Shown here: piece by piece, positions 52,699 through 61,739 of the stretch
Layout of the letters: each line of letters opens with the position of its first letter
Numbering within the stretch: position 1 is the stretch's first letter
From: Bacteroidota bacterium
GTDB lineage: Bacteria > Bacteroidota > Bacteroidia > Chitinophagales > Chitinophagaceae
Length of the DNA: 64,000 bases
Reading direction: 5' to 3'
Assembly: GCA_023433345.1 (NCBI GenBank)
Contig: JAEZDA010000122.1
Location: 1-64,000 of the forward strand
Notes under the pieces: model-generated
Seen by the model: only the letters and a program-made list of their open reading frames with translations
What the model was told of the DNA's origin: nothing
Databases searched by the model: none
Made by a program: the position numbers and the translations under genes

Positions 52699-53952
52699 TT
52701 GAATACGATTTTCACCCATATAAAAAAACTGGTGAATGTGCAGCCCGGTTTACGCGCGCTGCACGGTGCTGAACTGGCAAATCTTCCTTCGATCGAAGAT
52801 GCATTTTTACTCGTAGAAGACGACAGGATCGCGGCATTCGGCCCGATGCATGACCTCGATATAATGGTTACCGAAGTTCCACCTGATACCATCGATCTTT
52901 CGGGAAAATTCGTTCTCCCGGCCTGGTGCGACAGCCACACGCATCTTGTTTTTGCGGGAAGCCGCGAAAGCGAGTTCGTAGATAAATTAAAAGGTTTAAG
53001 CTATGCCGAAATAGCAGCGAAAGGCGGAGGAATATTAAACTCGGCTGCGAGGCTTCAGCAAATGCCCGAAGATGAACTTTTTGAAGTTTCCCTCCGCAGG
53101 CTGAAACTTCTGCAGGCAATGGGAACGGGGGCAATTGAAATTAAAAGCGGTTATGGGTTAACGTTAGAAAGCGAATTGAAAATGCTTCGTGTGATAAAAC
53201 GGCTCAGGGAGCACACCGGCATGCTCATCAGATCCACTTTTCTTGGTGCTCACACATTTCCTTTAGAATACCGTAACAACCACGAAGGCTACATCAGCAT
53301 GATAACCGACGAAATGCTGCCAACGATAGCGGAAGATGGTCTCGCAGATTTCGTGGATGTGTTTTGCGAAAAAGGATTTTTCTCCCCGGAGCAAACTGAA
53401 AGGATTTGTATGGCTGCTGCGAAGTTTGGTATCAAACCAAAGTTGCACGTAAACCAGTTGAACAGCATCGGTGGAATTGAATCGGGAATAAAATGCGGAG
53501 CGGTTTCGCTTGATCACCTGGAAACCCTCAGCAATGATGAAATTAAAATGCTGGGGCAATGGGAGGGAATTTCCACCTTACTTCCTACAGCTGCTTTTTT
53601 CCTGAGAATGGGTTACCAGCCTGCAAGAGCATTGATCGAAGCGGGTGCCGCAGTGGCCTTAGCCTCCGATTTCAATCCGGGATCTTCACCGGGCGGAAAC
53701 ATGAATTTTGTGATAGCGCTTTCATGCATTCAAATGAAGATGCTTCCGGAAGAAGCGGTTAACGCAGCTACCATCAACGGTGCTGTTGCGATGGAAGCAG
53801 AAAGGGAAGTTGGGTCGATTGCACCCGGAAAAAAAGCAAATCTGATCATTACCCAGGAGATACCATCACTTGAATACATCCCTTATAGTTTTTCTCACAA
53901 CATCATCCACCAGGTAATGCTGAATGGAAAATGGGTGGAGAGAATGATCTGA
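52699..53952 (+). CDS. hutI: Imidazolonepropionase
   Basis: The 417-residue enzyme starts at TTG 52699, as no ATG precedes the conserved start. Metal and active-site motifs of HutI are present: WCDSHTHLVFAGSR, GTGAIEIKSGYGL, STFLGAHTFP, KLHVNQLNSIGGIESG, SLDHLETL, and ASDFNPGSSPGGNM. It opens imidazolonepropionate to N-formimino-L-glutamate in histidine breakdown. It lies 6 bases after the Mur ligase and 19 before ftcD. Its hutH and hutU partners are not in the window. Confidence 0.94.
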   Translation: MNTIFTHIKKLVNVQPGLRALHGAELANLPSIEDAFLLVEDDRIAAFGPMHDLDIMVTEVPPDTIDLSGKFVLPAWCDSHTHLVFAGSRESEFVDKLKGLSYAEIAAKGGGILNSAARLQQMPEDELFEVSLRRLKLLQAMGTGAIEIKSGYGLTLESELKMLRVIKRLREHTGMLIRSTFLGAHTFPLEYRNNHEGYISMITDEMLPTIAEDGLADFVDVFCEKGFFSPEQTERICMAAAKFGIKPKLHVNQLNSIGGIESGIKCGAVSLDHLETLSNDEIKMLGQWEGISTLLPTAAFFLRMGYQPARALIEAGAAVALASDFNPGSSPGGNMNFVIALSCIQMKMLPEEAVNAATINGAVAMEAEREVGSIAPGKKANLIITQEIPSLEYIPYSFSHNIIHQVMLNGKWVERMI

Positions 53953-53971
53953 ATTAAAAACATTTTTAAAT

Positions 53972-55666
53972 ATGCAACCGTTAGTAGAATGTGTTCCTAA
54001 TTTTTCTGAAGGAAGGGACTTAAACATCATCAGGCAGATCACTGCTGAAATAGAAGCAGTGGAAGGAGTTAAGCTGTTGAATGTTGACCCCGGAAGTGCC
54101 ACCAACCGCACGGTAGTTACTTTTGTTGGGGATCCGGAGGCCGTATCTGAAGCGGCTTTCAGGGCAATAAGAAAATCAGGTGAACTTATAGATATGAGCA
54201 AACATTCCGGTGAGCATCCCCGGATGGGAGCAACGGATGTATGCCCGATGATTCCCATCGCTAACATAACCATGGAGGAAACTGCTGAATACGCAAGAAA
54301 ACTCGCTGAAAGAGTTGGCTCGGAACTTCACCTGCCGGTTTATCTTTATGAAGATGCGCAGCCTGATAAATCGCGAAGCAATCTTTCCGTTATTCGTGCC
54401 GGCGAATACGAAGGCCTCGAAAAGAAATTGCAGAACCCTGTTTGGAAACCGGATTTTGGTCCTGCGAAGTTCGATGCAAGGCGGGGCGCCACAGTGATCG
54501 GTGCGAGGGATTTCCTTGTTGCTTATAATATCAACCTGAACACAACTTCTGTGAGAAGGGCAAACTCCATTGCCTTCGATGTAAGAGAAGCGGGCAGGGT
54601 TAAAAGAGAAGGAGACCCGATTACTGGTAAAATTATAAAAGATGAAAATGGGAATCCGGTGAGTATTCCGGGATCATTGAAAAGTGTGAAAGCCATCGGG
54701 TGGTTCATTGAAGAATATGGAATCGCCCAGATATCGATGAACCTTACCAACATCAACATAACTCCGGTACACATTGCATTTGATGAGGTATGTAAAAAGG
54801 CAGATCAAAGAGGGATACGCGTTACAGGTAGTGAACTCGTGGGCCTCGTTCCACTGAAGGCGATGACGGATGCCGGAAAATATTTTCTGAAAAAACAAAG
54901 ACGGTCTACCGGGGTTTCTGAAAAAGAATTGATTCGGATTGCAGTTAAGTCTATGGGACTGGATGAGCTTGCACCTTTTAAACCCGGGGAAAGAATAATC
55001 GAATACCTTTTAAGATCGGAAGAGGATTCAAAACTTGTGAAAATGTCGCTTGCAGATTTTGCTGACGAAACTGCGAGCGAAAGCCCTGCTCCGGGTGGAG
55101 GCTCGATCTCTGCCTATGTTGGAGCGCTGGGCATTTCCCTCGCCACCATGGTGGCAAATCTTTCTTCACATAAAAAAGGCTGGGATGAACGGTGGGAAGA
55201 ATTCAGCGATGTTGCTGAAAGGGGCGACGTGTTGAAGCAAAAACTCCTCGGCCTGGTGGATGAAGATACCAGGGCTTTCAACAAAATTATGAATGCGTTG
55301 GCCCTGCCAAAAAGCAATGAAACAGAAAAGGCGTTTCGAAAAGAAGCTCTGGATTCTGCAACCCGCTATGCAATTGAAGTTCCCTTATCTGTAATGCAAA
55401 CTTCCTTCGATTGTATGCACATCATTTTGAAGATGGTTGAAACAGGCAACCCCAATTCAATCTCTGATGCGGGCGTTGGCGCGCTTTGCGCCCGTGCTGC
55501 AGTATTGGGAGCGGGGATGAACGTACGCATAAACGCCGCCGGTTTTAGCGACGAAGTTTTTCTTCAACCCGTGTTGGAAAAAGCAGGAAAACTTGAGAAG
55601 GAGGCAATTGAGATGGAAAAGGCAATTGTTGAAAAAGTGATGGCAGTTATAAAAGACGCTGGATAA
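53972..55666 (+). CDS. ftcD: Bifunctional glutamate formimidoyltransferase/formimidoyltetrahydrofolate cyclodeaminase
   Basis: The 564-residue protein has the formiminotransferase domain (residues about 1-320: VECVPNFSEGRDLNIIRQIT; SGEHPRMGATDVCPMIPI; ARKLAERVGSELHLPVYLYE) and the cyclodeaminase domain (about 350-560: LADFADETASESPAPGGGSI; SAYVGALGISLATMVANLSS). It moves the formimino group of formiminoglutamate to tetrahydrofolate and then releases ammonia. Together with hutI it finishes histidine degradation to glutamate and one-carbon folate. It ends 9 bases before a convergent gene. Confidence 0.95.
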   Translation: MQPLVECVPNFSEGRDLNIIRQITAEIEAVEGVKLLNVDPGSATNRTVVTFVGDPEAVSEAAFRAIRKSGELIDMSKHSGEHPRMGATDVCPMIPIANITMEETAEYARKLAERVGSELHLPVYLYEDAQPDKSRSNLSVIRAGEYEGLEKKLQNPVWKPDFGPAKFDARRGATVIGARDFLVAYNINLNTTSVRRANSIAFDVREAGRVKREGDPITGKIIKDENGNPVSIPGSLKSVKAIGWFIEEYGIAQISMNLTNINITPVHIAFDEVCKKADQRGIRVTGSELVGLVPLKAMTDAGKYFLKKQRRSTGVSEKELIRIAVKSMGLDELAPFKPGERIIEYLLRSEEDSKLVKMSLADFADETASESPAPGGGSISAYVGALGISLATMVANLSSHKKGWDERWEEFSDVAERGDVLKQKLLGLVDEDTRAFNKIMNALALPKSNETEKAFRKEALDSATRYAIEVPLSVMQTSFDCMHIILKMVETGNPNSISDAGVGALCARAAVLGAGMNVRINAAGFSDEVFLQPVLEKAGKLEKEAIEMEKAIVEKVMAVIKDAG

Positions 55667-55674
55667 ACTAAAAG

Positions 55675-56253
55675 CTAGGAGCGGTTCATCTCCAAAATGT
55701 TATCGAGCACTGTAGTGAAAGCGGAAAATATTTTTTGCAGTTCCTCCACATCCGTGATGGCGCGGTCGATAATAAATTCAAGGGTGTGAGACGGATTGCC
55801 ATCTTCGTGTTCAGTGATCTCGAGTGAAAATTCTTTCAGTTCACGAAAAGTTTCCCTCACCTCCCTGTCTGAAAATATTTCGCGCAAAGCTTCTTTGTCG
55901 TTTGTTTTTACCACCAGCAGTTTATCAAATTCAGCATACCCGATCTCAACATCTTCTGCACCGAATACCTTACCGATCCTGTCCATCACTTTTGAATCAT
56001 GAACAGCGAATACAAGGCTGGAGCCTGTTGCGAGGGGAGAGCTGATACTCGTAAACTGAACTGGAACAGGTGCTGTAAGGCTTGTAAACTCATAACCACT
56101 TTCAAAACCACCGCCCGCATCAATATCTATCGTGAGGCTAACGTTCTTGTCGTTGTGATTAAAAGTTTTTGAATACTGAAAGGGCAATGAAACACCTTTG
56201 AGAAAGTCTGTCACCTCTGCCCATGTTTCACTGTTCGTGGTAACTGGTTGCAT
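55675..56253 (-). CDS. Conserved hypothetical protein
   Basis: The 192-residue protein has no signal peptide; its first half is beta-rich (VSLTIDIDAGGGFESGYEFT, APVPVQFTSISSPLATGSSL) and the last 30 residues form a helix (DVEELQKIFSAFTTVLDNIL). I do not recognise the family. The gene begins 3 bases after the stop of the cupin gene on the same strand, so they are probably co-transcribed. Confidence 0.65.
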   Translation of the reverse strand: MQPVTTNSETWAEVTDFLKGVSLPFQYSKTFNHNDKNVSLTIDIDAGGGFESGYEFTSLTAPVPVQFTSISSPLATGSSLVFAVHDSKVMDRIGKVFGAEDVEIGYAEFDKLLVVKTNDKEALREIFSDREVRETFRELKEFSLEITEHEDGNPSHTLEFIIDRAITDVEELQKIFSAFTTVLDNILEMNRS

Positions 56254-56255
56254 AT

Positions 56256-56642
56256 TTATTTTATGGTTGTGATTATTACAGATGCTTCGGTTTTGGCCCT
56301 GATAGAATGCTTTATACCGCGGTGAAAAACTAAAATATTATTATCTGCCAATGATGTTTTGCGGCCTTCATGATCTACTTCTAATGACCCTTCCAACACC
56401 TGCACTGTAACTAGTGCATCCACAACATTGTCGATAACTTCTGCGCCTTCATGCAGGCAGGTAATTACAATAGTAACCTGGTCATCCTTATAAGTAGTGA
56501 TTCCGTTCCTGTCGTTTTTTTGCCAGGCTTCTTCCTGCTTAAGCTGACGATAATAATCCTCCAGATCGATATAAACAACGGGGGCGTTCAGAATTCTATC
56601 GCCTTCAGGGCGGGCGGGTGTGGCTTCATTATACTTCTGCAT
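56256..56642 (-). CDS. Cupin-fold protein
   Basis: The 128-residue protein shows a small cupin barrel: VTIVITCLHEGAEVIDNVVD, ALVTVQVLEGSLEVDHEGRK, LADNNILVFHRGIKHSIRAK, ASVIITTIK. One His in CLHEGAE and the GIKHSIRA His could contribute to a metal site, but the typical full cupin metal motif is incomplete. Substrate unknown. It is the promoter-proximal gene of a two-gene minus-strand unit. Confidence 0.75.
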   Translation of the reverse strand: MQKYNEATPARPEGDRILNAPVVYIDLEDYYRQLKQEEAWQKNDRNGITTYKDDQVTIVITCLHEGAEVIDNVVDALVTVQVLEGSLEVDHEGRKTSLADNNILVFHRGIKHSIRAKTEASVIITTIK

Positions 56643-56777
56643 AGTGAGTTAATTTAATGATTTTCATCAGAAACCATGCCTACCTGTGCCGGAGCCCAAT
56701 TTACACCACCCCCTAAAGTGGTATATTGATCGCTTATCCGTACATTTGCTATCCTTTTTTTAGGACTAAAATATAAC

Positions 56778-57662
56778 ATGAAAAAAAATCTATTCCTCGT
56801 TGTAATTGCAAGTATTACCCTGCTTACCAACTGTTCAAAATCTGATTCCTTTATTGGTCCATTCGTTCCGGTCGTTCCGCCAGTTATTCCGCCTGCGGTA
56901 CCGGCTTCAAATCCCGAAGATCAAAGCCTCTACATGGGAAACCCTAGCGGCGCGACGGATAACGAAAACAACTTTAACAACTACCTGGTTGATGAAGGAT
57001 ACTATGCTATTTCCTACAGCCGCGACCGCGGTACCGCTAATTGGGTGAGCTGGCATGTAATGGCATCTGATTTTGGAAATGTACCCCGTCAGGACGACTT
57101 CCGCATGAATGACCGGTTGCCTATTACATGGTACAGGCCCGATGATTTGAGTTATTCCGGGTCAGGTTTTGACAGGGGCCATTTTACGCCTTCTTCTGAT
57201 CGTACTGCCACTTTTCCGGCTAATTCATCTACTTTTCTTATGAGCAATATTTTCCCCCAGGCTCCATATAACAACCAGGTAACCTGGGCGAATTTGGAAA
57301 CCTATTGTAGGGATCTGGTGGTCACGGGTCACGAATTATACATCATTGCCGGAGCTTTCGGGGAAGGTGGAACAGGGAACAATGGTTTTGCAACATCTAT
57401 CGACAATGGAAGGATCACCGTACCGTCTACACTTTGGAAAGTGATTGTGGTGTTACCAAATGGCACCAATGACATGGCGAGAGTAAATGCGAATACAAGG
57501 GTGATTGCGGTTTCAATGCCTAATGACAATGGAACCACCAATACCTGGAAGAATTACCGTGTTTCAGTTAATGATATAGAATCTGCTACCGGCTACGATT
57601 TACTAAGCAATATGCCGCAAGCTTTTGAAGACCTTCTCGAAGCGCAGGTGGATGATCTTTAG
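56778..57662 (+). CDS. Exported DNA/RNA non-specific endonuclease (NucA/EndA family)
   Basis: The 294-residue protein has a lipoprotein leader ending at Cys19 (LLTNC), a Pro-rich linker (FVPVVPPVIPPAVPAS) and a nuclease domain with the DRGH active-site motif (GFDRGHFTPSSDRT) and the metal-ligand Asn region (FLMSNIFPQAPYNNQVTWAN). It cleaves DNA and RNA in a metal-dependent way. It is probably outer-membrane-anchored and may serve nutrient scavenging or DNA turnover. It has its own upstream region of 135 bases. Confidence 0.92.
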   Translation: MKKNLFLVVIASITLLTNCSKSDSFIGPFVPVVPPVIPPAVPASNPEDQSLYMGNPSGATDNENNFNNYLVDEGYYAISYSRDRGTANWVSWHVMASDFGNVPRQDDFRMNDRLPITWYRPDDLSYSGSGFDRGHFTPSSDRTATFPANSSTFLMSNIFPQAPYNNQVTWANLETYCRDLVVTGHELYIIAGAFGEGGTGNNGFATSIDNGRITVPSTLWKVIVVLPNGTNDMARVNANTRVIAVSMPNDNGTTNTWKNYRVSVNDIESATGYDLLSNMPQAFEDLLEAQVDDL

Positions 57663-57719
57663 TTTTGGTAATGTTCTTATTTTTTTGTATTTTTAATAAT
57701 GCAATTCAAAAAAAATAAT

Positions 57720-58046
57720 ATGAAAAAAATACTTTTTAGCCTTTTTGTAACCGCTGTTGGTTTTTCTGCAAGTGCACAAAGCTCAGAAGGCGCTGTACCT
57801 GCGTCTACAAAAACCGAAGTTAAGAAAGAAGTTTCTGCAACTACTGGAAATAAAGCATCTGAAGCCGCTGCAGAAGCGCGAATCACTGAAATGCGCAATG
57901 CCGTTAAGAACCTTGAAATGAGAAAGAGGGCCATTAGTGAAGACAAAAGCCTGACTCCTGAAGCGCGCAAGGCGATGCTTGAAGAGCTGTACCTGGAGCA
58001 TGATAAACTTTCACAAAAGCTCAGAAATGAGTCTCTAAAAAATTGA
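57720..58046 (+). CDS. Small secreted helical protein
   Basis: The ATG at 57720 gives 108 residues: a signal peptide (MKKILFSLFVTAVGFSASA) followed by a low-complexity Lys/Glu/Thr/Ala part and a helical segment (ITEMRNAVKNLEMRKRAISE, ARKAMLEELYLEHDKLSQKL). An ATG at 57699 would add seven residues before the leader and is less likely. No family is recognised. It is followed by a clear terminator. Confidence 0.7.
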   Translation: MKKILFSLFVTAVGFSASAQSSEGAVPASTKTEVKKEVSATTGNKASEAAAEARITEMRNAVKNLEMRKRAISEDKSLTPEARKAMLEELYLEHDKLSQKLRNESLKN

Positions 58047-58064
58047 TAGATCTGTTAAAATGTT

Positions 58065-58093
58065 AAAGGCCGGAATTTCTTCCGGCTTTTTTT
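58065..58093 (+). terminator. Rho-independent terminator
   Basis: GCCGGA (58069-58074) pairs with TCCGGC (58081-58086), extended by outer A-T pairs, and is followed by TTTTTTT. Confidence 0.85.
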
Positions 58094-58382
58094 ATGCGCT
58101 CATAATTATGTAGGCCAGATACCTTCAAAGACAAAAACCTTATTTATTTTCATCAGGCATAAATTTCAGGAGTGTCGGGTATATATATCAGGAGATAATC
58201 GTTCGTTATAGGCATAACACCGAAATTCCGTTGGTAAAAACTCCTTTCAAATGGATTATGGTTTGTAAAAATTTAGGACTAGATCTCTTTAGAATTTTCG
58301 GGCGGTGGTAATAATCTAAATCCGAAAAAGAAGAAATCGAAGTTCCTGGCCAGCTCTATCGGTCGGTAATCTTTGGCAATAA

Positions 58383-58410
58383 AAAAGAGGCCGGTATGCC
58401 GGCCTCTTTT
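58383..58410 (-). terminator. Terminator of the RCC1/PKD protein gene
   Basis: AAAAGAGGCC (58383-58392) and GGCCTCTTTT (58401-58410) pair exactly, with GG/CC extending the stem inward around TATG. Read on the minus strand it ends in TTTTTT and lies 23 bases after the stop at 58434. Confidence 0.85.
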
Positions 58411-58433
58411 AAAAATCGTTTTTAAAGTGATGG

Positions 58434-61418
58434 TTACCTTGAGCTCACTTTTACAACTTTCTCCGTTACTTTCTTCGTCGAACCTGCCACTACAAGTATG
58501 TATTGGCCTGCTGGAATTTGAGAAACATCCATTTTAATTTCGGTATTGGCGCCGTTTGAGCGTGCCTGTACTTTTTTCAAAACGGATCCCGTTAATGAAA
58601 CGAATTGCAATCCCAGTTGTTCATCTTTTTCAAATCCGTTCACTCTTGCAGTAAAGCTGGTTGATACAGGATTCGGATAAACTAATATTGATGCAGCATC
58701 CGCTGTTTGTGTTGTGGGTGAAGCCGTGGTTTTAGCAAGCGGGGTGCTGTCACCAGGTGAAGCATTTGTTACTGAAGATTTTCCTCTTGCTCTTGAAGTG
58801 ACATATACAATAACCGTGTCTGTGCCGGTTCCACCTGAGTTATCCGTAACTCTTAATAGAAATTTATAGGTTCCTACTTTAAGGCCGGAAACGAGCGGAG
58901 TTGCAGTAGTTCCACCTGTCATGCGGAAATAAGTATTGTTTGAGGGGCCCGAAACCTTGGTCCACCTGTAGCCTACGATTGTTCCATCAGGATCAATTCC
59001 AAAGCCGTTTAAACGTGTGAATGTGGTGGGGTGAGTGATGGTTTTATCGGAACCTGCATTCGCCCAGGGAGTCTGGTTTCTCGAAGCTTTCTGCACGGTC
59101 ACCTGCACATCGTCTGAAGCAGTAGTTCCCCGGTCATCCGTAACCGTTAGTGTGAATACATATACGCCTTCCACGAGGTTGCTTATGCTCGTTTGCAATG
59201 AAGCTACACTCGTGATATTAACGCCTGGGCCGGATACCTTGGTCCACTGATAACTGGTGATCGAACCATCAGGATCAGACGCTGTTCCCCTGAGTGTGCC
59301 TGTGGTGGCAGGGAGGGTGATGAAGATATCGGAACCGGCGTTCACTACGGGTGAAACATTTTGAGCTGTATTCACAATAATGCGCATTGAATCGCGGCCC
59401 ACAGCTCCCTGGTTATCCCTAACCGTTAGTTCCATCACATATGTGCCCTGTACAAGACCAGTTGCCTGGGTACTTGCAGCAGAAGAGGATACGAGGTTTC
59501 CTGTTGTTGGTCCTGAAACTTTTCGCCATCCATAGGAAGCAATACTTCCATCATCAGTGCCGGAACCAGTGATCATTATTGAGTTTGAAGGCAATGTTAC
59601 GGTTTTATCAGCGCCTGCGTTTGCAACCGGCGGAGGGTTCACAGAGGCCTTTGTTACTACAACCTCAACATCATCCGTGGCTGTGAGGCCACCATCATCG
59701 GTGACGGTTAACCTGAAAACGTAGGTGCCTTCCATAAGCCCGATAACATTTGTTCCGGGATTAGTGGCGTCTTGGAAGGTGCTTCCTGCTGGTCCTGATA
59801 CTACTGACCACTGGTAAGAGGCGATACGGCTGTCATCAGAACCCGAACCATCAAGGGTGGCGACATTTTCCGGAAGAAGAATATCAATATCAGCACCTGC
59901 ATTTGCCACAGGAGCTTTGTTAGCGGGAGCCTGGGCGCCATTCACAACAACAGTTACATTACTCGTAGATGAAACACCTTTATTGTTTGTGACAGTTAGT
60001 TGAAATACATATGTTCCGGTAGAGAGGCCCGAAATTGCTGTGTTTTGAGAATTCGGAGAAGCAATGTTTGCGGCAGGCCCGCTGATCTTTTTCCACGCGT
60101 ACCCGCTGAGCGTTCCATCTTGCTGCGAAGAACCGCTGCCATAGAGGGTTGAGGTAGTACTGCTGATATATTGGTTAACACCGGCATTAGCAAGTGGAGC
60201 AGGAACACCCGTTGGAGAAAATGGAACAATAGACCATGTTTGGGTAAGAGGAGTTACAAGAGTAGGTGCGGGCACATTAAGCGCTTCAGGATAGATGGCA
60301 TAATCGTTCATCGACAATGTTTGTCCATTACCCAGGCTCATTGCCTTGTTTCTACCCCAGGAGTACCAGTTGTTGCCCATATCCTGAACATACAGGTAGA
60401 AAGTGATCGTGTTGCTTGTTTGAAGATTTTTGAACTTGCCGGGAATTTGAACCGGAGCGGTCATCATTTGGCCATTTCCCCAATCCCATTGCCAGCCTGC
60501 GGTGCGCCATGGGCTGAATTGCTTACCATTTCCAATGTTTCCCTGGGGGTTCGAACCCGAAGCAAACATGTTGTCGTTTGCATCTATTATATGTAAGGTG
60601 TTGTAATTACCTACAAGTTCTTTAATGGGAAAAACACATCCTGCGGCCTGCCAGGCGGCTTTTACTGATTGCACACCGCTTTGCTGCCATGAAGCAACGC
60701 CTCCTGCATAGGTGGGGTCGTATCCCCAGGCAAATAGATCACTGGCTGTTTTTACAACGAAAGCCATCGGCCCTACGATTGCAATATCCTGTGCAACATT
60801 ACCAGGAAAATTAACCTGGATCGGATTGTGATTTGAACGATCCCATTGCCAAACGGTACCGTCTGACGCGAGACCCCACACCCATGTTAATGTACCGAAA
60901 GCAGTAGCGGAAGCAGGAACAAGTTTTACCATTGTCTTGCCCGAAGGTGAGGGCAATTTCATTGGCCTGTCAATGGTTTCGCCGCCATTATAATTAAGCG
61001 GATCACCAATACCCCAGTACCATACCCCTCCGTTGCGAATGGAAAGATAACTTTGAAACAGACCATAAACCTTTGTGTTGCCGGTAAAGGGCTGCCCCTG
61101 GTTGTCAGTGGCAACAAGGTTGGCAAACGGGTTTACACTGCTTGCCGTGCCTACTATATAAACATTGCCTGATGATGTTAGCGCAATGTTCGTGTACTGG
61201 GCACCTTGAACGTCTGTTACATTTGAAATTCCGTAATCACGCATCGTGGGTACGGTACTGGTCCATACAGCCGCATGTAAACGGCCGTTGTTGGTTAGGT
61301 AGGAAGTAAAGTATTCACCCGCGCCTACTTTTATGATCTGCTGTGCTTTAGCAAATTCGGTGCAAGTGAATAAAAAAATCAGGATAGAAATCCCAAAAGA
61401 AAGGAGGTTGTTTTTCAT
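58434..61418 (-). CDS. Secreted RCC1-like/PKD multi-domain protein with T9SS sorting domain
   Basis: From ATG 61418 the protein has 994 residues: a signal peptide (MKNNLLSFGISILIFLFTCT), an RCC1-like propeller (about 30-400; GAGEYFTSYLTNNGRLHAAV, NIALTSSGNVYIVGTAS, NTLHIIDANDNMFASGSNPQ), five PKD domains (about 410-875) each with ANAGADxxxxLP, a GSGSDD-type turn, SYQWxxxSGP and YVFxLTVTDD, and a C-terminal sorting domain (ILVYPNPVSTSFTARV to KVVKVSSR). An upstream ATG at 61460 would add fourteen residues before the leader and is rejected. It is probably a surface adhesin or scaffold. Confidence 0.88.
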   Translation of the reverse strand: MKNNLLSFGISILIFLFTCTEFAKAQQIIKVGAGEYFTSYLTNNGRLHAAVWTSTVPTMRDYGISNVTDVQGAQYTNIALTSSGNVYIVGTASSVNPFANLVATDNQGQPFTGNTKVYGLFQSYLSIRNGGVWYWGIGDPLNYNGGETIDRPMKLPSPSGKTMVKLVPASATAFGTLTWVWGLASDGTVWQWDRSNHNPIQVNFPGNVAQDIAIVGPMAFVVKTASDLFAWGYDPTYAGGVASWQQSGVQSVKAAWQAAGCVFPIKELVGNYNTLHIIDANDNMFASGSNPQGNIGNGKQFSPWRTAGWQWDWGNGQMMTAPVQIPGKFKNLQTSNTITFYLYVQDMGNNWYSWGRNKAMSLGNGQTLSMNDYAIYPEALNVPAPTLVTPLTQTWSIVPFSPTGVPAPLANAGVNQYISSTTSTLYGSGSSQQDGTLSGYAWKKISGPAANIASPNSQNTAISGLSTGTYVFQLTVTNNKGVSSTSNVTVVVNGAQAPANKAPVANAGADIDILLPENVATLDGSGSDDSRIASYQWSVVSGPAGSTFQDATNPGTNVIGLMEGTYVFRLTVTDDGGLTATDDVEVVVTKASVNPPPVANAGADKTVTLPSNSIMITGSGTDDGSIASYGWRKVSGPTTGNLVSSSAASTQATGLVQGTYVMELTVRDNQGAVGRDSMRIIVNTAQNVSPVVNAGSDIFITLPATTGTLRGTASDPDGSITSYQWTKVSGPGVNITSVASLQTSISNLVEGVYVFTLTVTDDRGTTASDDVQVTVQKASRNQTPWANAGSDKTITHPTTFTRLNGFGIDPDGTIVGYRWTKVSGPSNNTYFRMTGGTTATPLVSGLKVGTYKFLLRVTDNSGGTGTDTVIVYVTSRARGKSSVTNASPGDSTPLAKTTASPTTQTADAASILVYPNPVSTSFTARVNGFEKDEQLGLQFVSLTGSVLKKVQARSNGANTEIKMDVSQIPAGQYILVVAGSTKKVTEKVVKVSSR

Positions 61419-61739
61419 GATAAAAATTGGATTATCGGTTTTCAAATCGGCCTTTAACACAAGGATTGGAAATCTGCCGCAAAGTGAAGAAATTAATGCG
61501 GGCTGATAAATAGTAATGAATGTGTTTATGTGTAGCTCGTCCGTTCAGGCCAATGTAGTAGAAAATTGACAAAATTTATTTTGCATCTGATTTTCAAAAC
61601 CTTTTGCAGTAAAGGATTTTATACTGTTTGAAAATGTTAATAAACCCGGGGAAGTCTGGCTACAATTGAACACCGATCTTATCCACGTTCCTTCTAAAAA
61701 CTTCCACATGCCAGTATTTGATCGTAAATTTGGCGCTTC
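61419..61739. other. Divergent intergenic region, no gene seen
   Basis: The gap lies between the RCC1/PKD gene and the adhesin gene and must hold both promoters. TAAATTTG at 61725-61732 fits a -7 box but is only 7 bases from the adhesin ATG, which would leave almost no leader. The antisense frame at 61545-61808 overlaps the adhesin signal-peptide region and is not supported. Confidence 0.45.

Larger units (their letters stand above)
58047..58433. other. Intergenic region with two terminators, no gene seen
   Basis: The gap holds the hairpin ending the small secreted gene and the hairpin of the opposing minus-strand gene, with about 290 bases of A+T-rich DNA between them. I see no reading frame with coding character, RNA gene or repeat. 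Confidence 0.55.
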
